Assembly (NCBI RefSeq): GCF_002002865.1
Contig: NZ_CP019508.1
Coordinates: forward strand, 2,460,501-2,524,500
DNA length: 64,000 nucleotides
Direction: 5' to 3'
Source: Brevundimonas sp. LM2
Lineage (GTDB): Bacteria; Pseudomonadota; Alphaproteobacteria; Caulobacterales; Caulobacteraceae
The notes under the pieces are model-generated. The model was not told where the DNA came from. It made no database searches and saw only the letters and a list, made by a program, of their open reading frames with translations. Below are positions 57,765 to 64,000 of the stretch, one piece after another (within the stretch, counting starts at the first letter, position 1; every line of letters starts with the position of its first letter). The position numbers were made by a program, and so were the translations under genes.

Positions 57765-57798
57765 TGCGGAGGGATTACTGTAATCCCTCCGCATTTTT
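57765..57798 (+). terminator. canonical intrinsic terminator between fasciclin genes
   Basis: TGCGGAGGGATTA (57765-57777) pairs perfectly with TAATCCCTCCGCA (57781-57793) over a CTG loop and is followed by TTTTT (57794-57798). Confidence 0.92.
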
Positions 57799-57908
57799 GT
57801 ATCGACAGCTATGGGTCATAGTGTCACGACTGGCACTTCGCCGCAGATCTATTGATCGCCGCCAATAAAGCGCCACCTGCCGTGTCCTTCCAACAAGGAC
57901 TTCGTCTC

Positions 57909-58334
57909 ATGGCTACCGAAACTCACGACATCGTCGATACCGCCGTCGCCAACGGCTCCTTCACGACCCTGGTCGCCGCCGTCACGGCCGCCGGCCTGGT
58001 CGATACGCTGAAGGGGGCCGGCCCCTTCACCGTCTTCGCGCCCACAGACGACGCTTTCGCCAAGCTGCCGGCCGGCACGGTCGACGATTTGGTCAAGCCC
58101 GAGAACAAGGACAAGCTGACGGCCATCCTGACGCTGCACGTCCTGTCCGGCGCAGTCCACGCCGCCGACATCGCCGGCAAGACGCTGAGCCCCGCCTCGG
58201 TCAACGGCGAGACCCTCGACGTCGACGGCACCGACGGCGTCACCGTCAACGGCGCTGCGGTCACCGCGGCCGACATCGACTGCACCAATGGCGTGATCCA
58301 CGTCATCGACACGGTGCTTCTGCCCCAGGGCTAA
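57909..58334 (+). CDS. fasciclin-domain protein without signal peptide
   Basis: A 141-residue single FAS1 domain very close to its upstream neighbour: '[44 protein letters not shown]' aligns almost residue by residue, and it ends '[16 protein letters not shown]'. The ATG at 57909 (AAGGA nine bases upstream) gives '[17 protein letters not shown]' with no hydrophobic leader. Extending to an upstream in-frame TTG adds 19 residues that also lack one. It is therefore predicted cytosolic or exported by another route. Terminators on both sides make it a separate transcript. Confidence 0.9.
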   Translation: MATETHDIVDTAVANGSFTTLVAAVTAAGLVDTLKGAGPFTVFAPTDDAFAKLPAGTVDDLVKPENKDKLTAILTLHVLSGAVHAADIAGKTLSPASVNGETLDVDGTDGVTVNGAAVTAADIDCTNGVIHVIDTVLLPQG

Positions 58335-58353
58335 GCCGTCCGGTCGTACGACC

Positions 58354-58385
58354 AGGGGCAGCCTGCGAGGGCTGCCCCTTTTTTT
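58354..58385 (+). terminator. canonical intrinsic terminator after second fasciclin gene
   Basis: AGGGGCAGCC (58354-58363) pairs perfectly with GGCTGCCCCT (58370-58379) over a 6-base loop and runs into seven T (58379-58385). Confidence 0.92.
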
Positions 58386-58436
58386 CTGTCGGGTGCCGAA
58401 GCCGCGAACTCACAGGCTCGTCAAGCGTTGCCGGGA

Positions 58437-58820
58437 ATGGTCGGCAATCTGCACTCCCTTATCGACCGGCTCTCCAGCCTCCTGGAACTCGCGGGGGTCG
58501 CCGTCATCCTGGGCGGTGCCGTTCTGGCGACCTTCGTCTTCGTGATGAACCTGATCCAGTCCCGCGACGGGGCCAGGGCCTATGACCACTACCGGGCCAA
58601 TCTGGGACGCGGCATCCTGCTGGGTCTCGAACTGCTGGTCGGCGCGGACATCATCGCCACCATCACCGCGCCGCTGACGTTCGAAAGCGTCGGCCTGCTG
58701 GGCCTGGTCGTGCTGATCCGAACCTTCCTCAGCTTCTCGCTGGAAACCGAGATCGAGGGGGTCTGGCCCTGGCGTCGCCGCGACGCCGGCGGCGAGCCGC
58801 GGCGTCAGCCCAGCGCCTGA
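58437..58820 (+). CDS. DUF1622 family membrane protein
   Basis: A 127-residue inner-membrane protein. 'LLELAGVAVILGGAVLATFVFVMNL' is the first helix, 'RANLGRGILLGLELLVGADIIATITAP' the characteristic DUF1622 block and 'VGLLGLVVLIRTFLSFSLETEIEGVWPW' the last helix and tail. Function is unknown. I chose the ATG at 58437; a TTG three codons earlier is in frame. Its 3' end overlaps the convergent cystathionine gene by 16 bases. Confidence 0.85.
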   Translation: MVGNLHSLIDRLSSLLELAGVAVILGGAVLATFVFVMNLIQSRDGARAYDHYRANLGRGILLGLELLVGADIIATITAPLTFESVGLLGLVVLIRTFLSFSLETEIEGVWPWRRRDAGGEPRRQPSA

Positions 58821-59962
58821 TCCAGGTCGGCGATCAGGTCGTCCAGATCCTCGACCCCGACCGAGAACCGGATCAGGCTATCGGTGATCCCGCCCGCCTC
58901 GCGCACGTCTTTCGGCACGCTGGCATGGGTCATGATGGCCGGGTGGTTCACCAGGCTCTCCACGCCGCCCAGCGATTCCGCCAGGGTGAAGACCTGGAAC
59001 CGCTCTAGCACCTGTTTCGTGTGGGCCAGGTCGCCGTCCAGCACCACGGTGACCATGCCGCCGTAGCGACCGTTCATCTGGCGGCTGGCGAGCTCATGCT
59101 GGGGATGGCTGATCAGGCCGGGATACAGCACCCGCGACACCCCGGCCCGCTCCTCCAGCCAGCGCGCGACGGCCAGGGCGTTCTCGTTGTGCGCCTTCAT
59201 CCGCAGGCCTAGGGTCTTCAGCCCCCGGTTGGCCAGAAAGGCGTCGAACGGCCCCATCACCCCCCCGACCGAATTCTGCAGGAACTTGATCTCCTTGGCG
59301 ATCTCGACGTTTCCGGCGACCAGCACCCCGCCGATGATGTCGGAGTGGCCGTTCAGGTATTTGGTCGCCGAATGCATGACGATGTCGGCCCCCAGGCTCA
59401 GCGGCTGCTGGCTCCAGGGCGTGGCGAAGGTGTTGTCCACCACCAGCAGCAGGCCGTGCGCCCTGGCCACCGCCGACAGGGCGGCGATGTCGGCCAGTTT
59501 CATCAGGGGATTGGTGGGCGTCTCGACCCACAGCATCTTCGTCTTCGGCGTGATCGCCGCCTCGACCGCCGCGACGTCGCTCAGATCGACATAGGCGAAA
59601 TCCAGCCCCATCGACCGCCGCCGCACCCGCTCGAACAGCCGCCACGACCCGCCGTACAGATCATCGCCCGTCACGATGTGCGAGCCCGCATCCAGCAGCT
59701 CCAGCGCCGTCGAGGTCGCCGCCATGCCGCTGGCGAAGCCGAAGCCCTGCACCCCGCCCTCGAGATCGGCGATACAGGCCTCGAAGGCCTCGCGCGTCGG
59801 GTTCTTGCCCCGGGCGTACTCATAGCCCTTGTTCACCCCCGGGCTTTCCTGGGCATAGGTCGAGGTGGCGTAGATCGGCGTCATCACCGCGCCCGTGGTC
59901 GGGTCCGGCCGCTGACCGGCGTGGATGGCGCGGGTCGAGAAACCCTGGCTGTTCTTGATCAT
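58805..59962 (-). CDS. cystathionine gamma-lyase/synthase (PLP, Cys/Met metabolism family)
   Basis: A 385-residue PLP enzyme of transsulfuration. It shows 'GFSTRAIHAGQRPDPTTGAVMTPIY', 'YEYARGKNPTREAFE', the PLP Lys201 in 'VMHSATKYLNGHSD' and 'FTLAESLGGVESLVNHPAIMTH'. Synthase and lyase cannot be told apart by motif alone. The nearby cystathionine beta-synthase favours gamma-lyase activity, releasing cysteine from cystathionine. The DUF2442-HTH gene ends only 4 bases before its start, so the two are on one transcript. Confidence 0.9.
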   Translation of the reverse strand: MIKNSQGFSTRAIHAGQRPDPTTGAVMTPIYATSTYAQESPGVNKGYEYARGKNPTREAFEACIADLEGGVQGFGFASGMAATSTALELLDAGSHIVTGDDLYGGSWRLFERVRRRSMGLDFAYVDLSDVAAVEAAITPKTKMLWVETPTNPLMKLADIAALSAVARAHGLLLVVDNTFATPWSQQPLSLGADIVMHSATKYLNGHSDIIGGVLVAGNVEIAKEIKFLQNSVGGVMGPFDAFLANRGLKTLGLRMKAHNENALAVARWLEERAGVSRVLYPGLISHPQHELASRQMNGRYGGMVTVVLDGDLAHTKQVLERFQVFTLAESLGGVESLVNHPAIMTHASVPKDVREAGGITDSLIRFSVGVEDLDDLIADLDQALG

Positions 59963-59966
59963 GGGT

Positions 59967-60398
59967 TCAGGCGGCTTTCAGTGCGTCCCAGCCCTTGCAG
60001 GCCAGAAGGATGGAGCGCGGCACGGTCCGCCCTCCGGAATAATAGGCGATGGTGCGCCGGGACAGGCCCAGCGCCTCGGCGGCTCCATTCAGCGACAGCC
60101 CGTTTCGAAGACGCCACTCGAGGAAGGCACGCGTATCATCACGCCCCCAGGCGGTGAGGCTGTCGAGCCACAGCGAGTCCGCGCCGATCTCGATCTCCCC
60201 GGGCCAGACCAGACTGTGCCCCCAGTCGCCGACCTCGACCTCAGCGAATACCGCGGTGTCGGCGAGCGGGCGAAAGGGGGGGATCTTGACGATGGGGGCG
60301 AAATCTACGGTCGCTTCCTCGCCCGGGCCCCAGGTCAGCGCGAGCCGGTGTCCATCCAGGTGACGGACGGCCGTCAGGCTGCGCAAGGTCTCGCTCAC
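59967..60398 (-). CDS. DUF2442 domain fused to a helix-turn-helix domain
   Basis: A 143-residue protein. Residues 1-75 ('RSLTAVRHLDGHRLALTWGPGEEATVDFAPIV', 'FAEVEVGDWGHSLVWPGEIEIGADSLW') are a DUF2442 domain. Residues about 88-135 ('AFLEWRLRNGLSLNGAAEALGLSRRTIAYYSGG') are a compact helix-turn-helix. The start is GTG at 60398, inside a GTGA overlap with the DUF4160 stop. The pair DUF4160-DUF2442 recurs in many bacteria and is suspected to be a toxin-antitoxin or regulatory module. Here the HTH half could autoregulate it. Confidence 0.85.
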   Translation of the reverse strand: MSETLRSLTAVRHLDGHRLALTWGPGEEATVDFAPIVKIPPFRPLADTAVFAEVEVGDWGHSLVWPGEIEIGADSLWLDSLTAWGRDDTRAFLEWRLRNGLSLNGAAEALGLSRRTIAYYSGGRTVPRSILLACKGWDALKAA

Positions 60399-60622
60399 GG
60401 GTTCAACTCCCGCCAGGTTCGCATTAGATCGGCCTGATGATCCGAGGCCCAGCCGATGGCTGCGGCCAGGGCGTCCTTCGGCGGCTGACCGATGATGAGC
60501 TCAAGCGTGGCGATCGACACGGAACACCTCCATCCCTTTCCCTCAACATGGAAATGCGGGACACCATGATCCCGCCCATAGACGGCGATCTTCCAGGCTG
60601 GCGCTCGATGGAGCGTCACCAT
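60395..60622 (-). CDS. DUF4160 family protein
   Basis: A 75-residue protein with the DUF4160 core 'WKIAVYGRDHGVPHFHVEGKGWRCSVSIATLELIIGQPPKDALAAAIGWASDHQADLMRTWREL'-type order, including the diagnostic 'PHFHV' and a C-terminal amphipathic helix. It is the first gene of a two-gene unit with DUF2442-HTH. It starts 35 bases after the stop of the cystathionine beta-synthase gene. Its activity is unknown; by analogy with paired modules it may be the partner (possible toxin). Confidence 0.82.
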   Translation of the reverse strand: MVTLHRAPAWKIAVYGRDHGVPHFHVEGKGWRCSVSIATLELIIGQPPKDALAAAIGWASDHQADLMRTWRELNP

Positions 60623-60656
60623 GCCGGGTTATAGTGCATCAGATGCACCGACCCAA

Positions 60657-62060
60657 CTATCGGTTCAGGCTGAGGTGGTTGATCAGGTCGACGCGCGCGA
60701 TCAGGCCGACGAATTTCTCGCCATCCAGCACGATCGCCACCCGGTCGCGGTCGAACACCGGGATCAGCGCGTCCAGCGGCTCGGACACCTGGACCGTGTC
60801 CAGATCGCGCGTCATGGCCGAGGCCACCGGCTTGGCGAAACGCTCGCGGCGGGTGATCTCGTCGGTGTTCATGATGTGTACGATGTCGCTCTCGTCCAGA
60901 ATCCCGACCAGCCGGCCCTCCTGGATGATCGGCAGCTGCGAGACGTCGGCTCCGCGCATGCGCTTGAAGGCGGTGTCCAGGGTATCGTCCGGCCCGGCCG
61001 TGACGACGTCGCCCTTCTCGTATTTGCGGCTGATCAGGTCGGACAGGTCGCCGTGCAGCTCGCGCTCGCCCAGGCCCTGGTCCGCCAGCCAGGCGTCGTT
61101 GTAGACCTTGGACAGGTATTTCGCCCCGGTGTCGCAGACGAAGGTCACCACCCGCTTCGGCTCGGTCTGCTCCCGGCACCAGCGCAGGGCCGAGGCGATC
61201 AGCGTGCCCGACGACGAGCCGGCCAGGATACCTTCCTTCAGCAGCAGCTCGCGCACCGTCGCGATCGCCTCCGCGTCCGGGATCGAATAGGCCTTGTCGA
61301 TCAGGCTCATGTCGGCCGTCTCGGGCACGAAGCTCTGGCCGATGCCCTCGACCGTATAGCTGCCGTCGGGGCCCGGGACGCCGTCGTTGACGACCCCCGC
61401 CAGCACCGACCCGACCGGATCCGCCAGGATGATCTGGGCGTTGGAACCCTGGCTCTTCAGGAACTGGCCGATTCCCGTGATCGTCCCGCCCGAACCGATC
61501 CCGGCCACGAAGGCGTCGATGTTGTGGCCCATCTGTTCCCAGATCTCGGGGCCCGTCGTCTTCACATGGGCCTCGGAGTTCGCCCGGTTGTTGAACTGGT
61601 TGACGAAGAACCCGCCCGGGATCTGCTGCGCCAGCCGCTCGGCCATGTCGGTATAGTATTCGGGATGGCCGTGCCCCACATCCGACCGGGTCAGGCGGAC
61701 GTCCGCCCCCATGGCCCGCAGATGCTGGATCTTTTCCTTGGACATCTTGTCCGGGATGACCAGCAGCACCTTATAGCCCTTGGCCTGGCCGACCAGCGTC
61801 AGCGCCAAACCGGTGTTTCCGGCCGTAGCCTCGACGATCGTGCCGCCGGGCTTCAGCCAGCCCTCCGCCTCCGCCGCCGCGATCATCGACAGGGCGATCC
61901 GGTCCTTGATCGATCCGCCCGGATTCTGGGCCTCCAGCTTCAGGAACAGCCGGCACGGCCCGGTGTCGATCTTGGTCACCTCCACCATCGGCGTCTTGCC
62001 GATCAGGTCCAGCAGCGAGCCGGTGGGCGCGCTCAGGGTCGGGTGGGCGGACAGGGACAT
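60657..62060 (-). CDS. cystathionine beta-synthase with C-terminal CBS domains
   Basis: A 467-residue fold-type II PLP enzyme that condenses homocysteine with serine (or O-acetylserine/sulfide). The PLP Lys52 is in 'EAQNPGGSIKDRIALSM', the cofactor-phosphate loop in 'GSGGTITGIGQFLK', and 'EATAGNTGLALTLV' binds substrate. Two CBS repeats near the C-terminus ('ADVSQLPIIQEGRLVGILDESDIVHIM' and 'RDRVAIVLDGEKFVGLIARVDLINHL') suggest control by SAM or nucleotides. A plain CysK role is less likely because of these domains. The ATG at 62060 is preferred over an upstream start. Confidence 0.92.
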   Translation of the reverse strand: MSLSAHPTLSAPTGSLLDLIGKTPMVEVTKIDTGPCRLFLKLEAQNPGGSIKDRIALSMIAAAEAEGWLKPGGTIVEATAGNTGLALTLVGQAKGYKVLLVIPDKMSKEKIQHLRAMGADVRLTRSDVGHGHPEYYTDMAERLAQQIPGGFFVNQFNNRANSEAHVKTTGPEIWEQMGHNIDAFVAGIGSGGTITGIGQFLKSQGSNAQIILADPVGSVLAGVVNDGVPGPDGSYTVEGIGQSFVPETADMSLIDKAYSIPDAEAIATVRELLLKEGILAGSSSGTLIASALRWCREQTEPKRVVTFVCDTGAKYLSKVYNDAWLADQGLGERELHGDLSDLISRKYEKGDVVTAGPDDTLDTAFKRMRGADVSQLPIIQEGRLVGILDESDIVHIMNTDEITRRERFAKPVASAMTRDLDTVQVSEPLDALIPVFDRDRVAIVLDGEKFVGLIARVDLINHLSLNR

Positions 62061-62133
62061 GAACGGGCTCCGGTTTCGAGGCCGGAAGCTAGGCGCGCCG
62101 CCCCGGCCGGACAACCCGTTGCCGATGCCGCAA

Positions 62134-62157
62134 TTTATGGCTATATTTATGGCCATA
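62134..62157. promoter_or_regulatory. candidate autoregulatory operator/promoter of phd-vapC
   Basis: The AT-rich stretch contains the direct repeat TTTATGGC at 62134-62141 and 62146-62153 and the perfect palindrome TATGGCCATA (62148-62157), ending 16 bases before the antitoxin start. Phd/YefM antitoxins bind such sites as repressors. The surrounding sequence is GC-rich, so the patch stands out. Confidence 0.5.
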
Positions 62158-62173
62158 ATCCGGGAGAGCGGTC

Positions 62174-62422
62174 ATGGCCACCTACGGCGTCGCCGAAGCC
62201 AAGAACAACTTCACCCACCTGCTCGACCGCGTTCAGAGCGGAGAGAAGATCACCATCACCCGCCACGGCAAGCCAATCGCGGAAATGAACCCGCCGCCGA
62301 AACGCACGCTGGAACAACGTCGCGCGGCCCAGGCCTATTTCGCTGAGCGACGTAAGGCGCAGAAGCCCTTGCCCATGAGCGCCGTCGAGCTTCTTCATAT
62401 GGATGACGAGCCCGAGCGGTGA
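62174..62422 (+). CDS. Phd/YefM family antitoxin
   Basis: An 82-residue antitoxin with the Phd/YefM start 'YGVAEAKNNFTHLLDRVQSGEKITITRHGKPIAEM', a DNA-binding dimer domain, and a charged C-terminal tail ('RRKAQKPLPMSAVELLHMDDEPER') that would bind and block the toxin. The GAGAGCG upstream is a fair ribosome site for the ATG at 62174. The stop TGA overlaps the toxin start GTG. Confidence 0.92.
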   Translation: MATYGVAEAKNNFTHLLDRVQSGEKITITRHGKPIAEMNPPPKRTLEQRRAAQAYFAERRKAQKPLPMSAVELLHMDDEPER

Positions 62423-62874
62423 TCGACTATCTCGACGCCTCGGTCATCGTGTCCATCATTTTGAACGAACGCTCCAGCGCAAGCGTTGCCGCGACAATCG
62501 ACCAGTCCGACGCCGATATCATCGTCAGTCAGTTCGCCATCGCCGAGACATCTTCGGCGGTCTCGCGCCTGTTTCGAATGAGAGAACGGTCGCGGGAGTT
62601 GACTGAGGGTCTGCTGCTCGACATCGACAAATGGGTTGAGGCGACAGCCGACCTCAGCGAGGCCGTCAACGAGGACGTCTTGCGCGCAACCGAACTTGTT
62701 CGCAACCTCGACCTGAAACTTCGAGCGCCGGACGCCCTTCACCTTGCGGTGGCGGAGCGGCTGGAGGCTCGACTGATCACCCTCGATATCAATCTTCACG
62801 CCGCCGCGATTGCGGTGGGCGTGCGATCTCACAATCCCGCCGAGGCCGATGCGCCCGGCGATCCGAAAGACTGA
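62419..62874 (+). CDS. vapC: VapC-type PIN-domain ribonuclease toxin
   Basis: A 151-residue PIN-domain RNase. Metal-site acids are seen in 'IDYLDASVIVSIIL' (Asp), 'AIAETSSAVSRLF' (Glu), 'RAPDALHLAVAE' (Asp) and 'LITLDINLHAAA' (Asp). The start is GTG at 62419 within a GTGA overlap with the antitoxin. Its stop TGA is directly followed by the ATG of rnr (TGAATG), so rnr may be partly read from this operon. Confidence 0.92.
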   Translation: MIDYLDASVIVSIILNERSSASVAATIDQSDADIIVSQFAIAETSSAVSRLFRMRERSRELTEGLLLDIDKWVEATADLSEAVNEDVLRATELVRNLDLKLRAPDALHLAVAERLEARLITLDINLHAAAIAVGVRSHNPAEADAPGDPKD

Positions 62875-64000
62875 ATGACCAAGACCCCCAAACGCCCCGC
62901 CGCCGGCCTGCCGGACGAGGCCACCCTGCTGGCCTTCCTGCGCGACGCCGGCAGCGCGGAAAAGGGCGACATCGCCCGCCACTTCGGCCTCAAGGGCGAA
63001 GACCGCCGCTGCTTGCGCGAAATGATCCGCGGCCTCGAAGCCGCCGGCAAGCTGGGCAAGCGCGGCCGCAAGGCCTTTTCCGAAGCCGGCGCCCTGCCCC
63101 CCGTCGGCGTCGCCGATGTGGTCGAGAAGGACAACGACGGCGAACTGTATGTCCGCCTGGTCGAGGCCTCGGCCGATGCGCCCAATGCCCTACTGATCCC
63201 CGACAAGGGCAAGCCCGGCCCCGCCCCCGGCCTGGGCGACCGCGTGCTGGCCAAGTTCGAGCTGGGCTCCAACGGCTGGGAAGCCCGGCTGATCAAGACG
63301 CTGGACACCAACGCCAATCGCGTCCTCGGCGTGATCCGCAAGTCGAACAAGGAGACCCGGGTCGAGCCCGTCGACCGCCGCTCCAAGGACGTCCTGATCG
63401 TGCCCGCGGTCCAGGCGACCGACCTGCGCGACGGCGACCTGGTCCTGGCCGCGATCGAGAAGTCCGACCAGCGTTATGGCCACAAGCGCGGCAAGATCCT
63501 GGAGACCGTCGGCCGCGAGGACGACCCCCGCGCCGCCTCCCTGATCGCCATCCACACTCACGGCGTGCCCATGGGCTTCTCCGAGGCGGTGGAGCAGGAA
63601 GCCGAGCACCAGGACCTGCCGACGCTGAAGGGCCGCGACGACCTGCGCGACATCCCCTTCGTCACCATCGACCCCGCCGACGCGCGCGACCACGACGACG
63701 CCGTATATGCCCAGCGCGACGAGGATCCGAAGAACGAGGGCGGCTGGATCGTCTGGGTCGCCATCGCCGACGTCGCCGCCTATGTCCGCCCCAACACCAG
63801 CCTGGACCGCGAGGCCCGGGCCAAGGGCAACTCCACCTATTTCCCCGACCGCGTCGAGCCGATGCTGCCCGAGCGGCTGTCGAACGGCCTGTGCAGCCTG
63901 AAACAGGGCGAGAACCGCGCGACCCTGGCCGTGCGTATGGTCTTCGACAAGGAGGGCCGCAAACTGGGCCACAAGTTCCACCGCGGCCTGATGCGCAGCC
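62875..64000 (+). CDS. rnr: ribonuclease R, 3' part outside window
   Basis: The N-terminal 375 residues of a processive 3'-5' exoribonuclease that degrades structured RNA. An N-terminal winged helix ('PDEATLLAFLRDAGSAEKGDIARHFGLKGEDRRCLREM') precedes two OB-fold/cold-shock-like segments. The start of the RNB catalytic domain follows, with 'FVTIDPADARDHDDAVYA', whose Asp residues bind the metals, and 'AIADVAAYVRPNTSLDREARAKGNSTYFPDRVEPMLPERLSNGLCSL'. It is open to the right edge and starts immediately after the vapC stop. Confidence 0.96.
   Translation, partial: MTKTPKRPAAGLPDEATLLAFLRDAGSAEKGDIARHFGLKGEDRRCLREMIRGLEAAGKLGKRGRKAFSEAGALPPVGVADVVEKDNDGELYVRLVEASADAPNALLIPDKGKPGPAPGLGDRVLAKFELGSNGWEARLIKTLDTNANRVLGVIRKSNKETRVEPVDRRSKDVLIVPAVQATDLRDGDLVLAAIEKSDQRYGHKRGKILETVGREDDPRAASLIAIHTHGVPMGFSEAVEQEAEHQDLPTLKGRDDLRDIPFVTIDPADARDHDDAVYAQRDEDPKNEGGWIVWVAIADVAAYVRPNTSLDREARAKGNSTYFPDRVEPMLPERLSNGLCSLKQGENRATLAVRMVFDKEGRKLGHKFHRGLMRS

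Noticed and set aside
59963..59966. SAM riboswitch in front of the cystathionine gamma-lyase/synthase gene
   Set aside because: Only four bases separate it from the preceding gene on the same strand, so there is no leader to hold one.

Overview
The window looks like chromosome from a high-GC alphaproteobacterium, most likely of the family Caulobacteraceae (Brevundimonas-like). This rests on the GC-rich third codon positions, large TonB-dependent receptors beside sugar genes, alphaproteobacterial small families (DUF3126, DUF2061, DUF1622), and a guaB-guaA neighbourhood. The assignment is an inference from content, not a database match. Gene density is very high. No gap between genes exceeds about 250 bases (the longest are 9718-9967 and 39387-39636). 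I found no rRNA, tRNA, CRISPR array, insertion sequence or prophage.

Region by region: 1-11431 is mixed housekeeping: a DUF1801 fragment, a membrane acyltransferase, a cupin, a lipoprotein lytic transglycosylase, cysS, folE, a lone exbD, a galE plus mannose-1-phosphate guanylyltransferase/AGE fusion pair, a histone-deacetylase-like hydrolase and a 2'-5' RNA ligase-like protein. 11505-24912 is a sugar island. It holds dgoA-dgoK-SSS transporter, a divergent IclR regulator with an IlvD/Edd sugar-acid dehydratase, an operon galM-GH5-TonB receptor, a divergent GH43 enzyme and a Gfo/Idh/MocA aldose 1-dehydrogenase. Together they read as capture and trimming of a galactose- or arabinose-containing glycan followed by an oxidative De Ley-Doudoroff route: D-galactose to galactonate, then KDGal, then KDPGal, then pyruvate plus glyceraldehyde 3-phosphate. 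A lactonase is not visible. 25058-25408 is a 5'-truncated AraC regulator relic.

25479-31012 is a purine and RNA run (guaB, MAPEG, an RsmB-type methyltransferase, an MTA/SAH nucleosidase, guaA). 31151-39386 has a duplicated DUF2061 membrane protein, DUF2332, rlmE, a cyclophilin, envelope lipoproteins, ligA and DUF2147. 39637-42402 is a second, orphan TonB receptor. 42489-50707 carries an aldo/keto reductase, a VapBC module, an aminopeptidase P, prmA, a lysine/alanine/proline-rich basic protein, DUF3126, cysE, a NUDIX hydrolase and a nitroreductase. 50756-58820 carries AraC/SDR divergent genes, a tightly coupled queF-DCC-DUF4166 run, an FMN oxygenase, a beta-rich envelope protein, two fasciclin paralogues and DUF1622.

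58805-62060 holds the two enzymes of reverse transsulfuration (a cystathionine gamma-lyase/synthase and a cystathionine beta-synthase with CBS domains). They are separated by a DUF4160/DUF2442-HTH gene pair that looks like a toxin-antitoxin-type module. 62174-62874 is a Phd/VapC module, followed immediately by the start of rnr, which runs off the right edge. In all three two-gene modules the second gene begins with GTG inside a GTGA overlap. The most distinctive parts are the sugar island, the ManC-AGE fusion, the DUF4160/DUF2442-HTH pair inside a sulfur operon, the secreted and unsecreted fasciclin pair, and the MITE-like palindromic intergenic elements.
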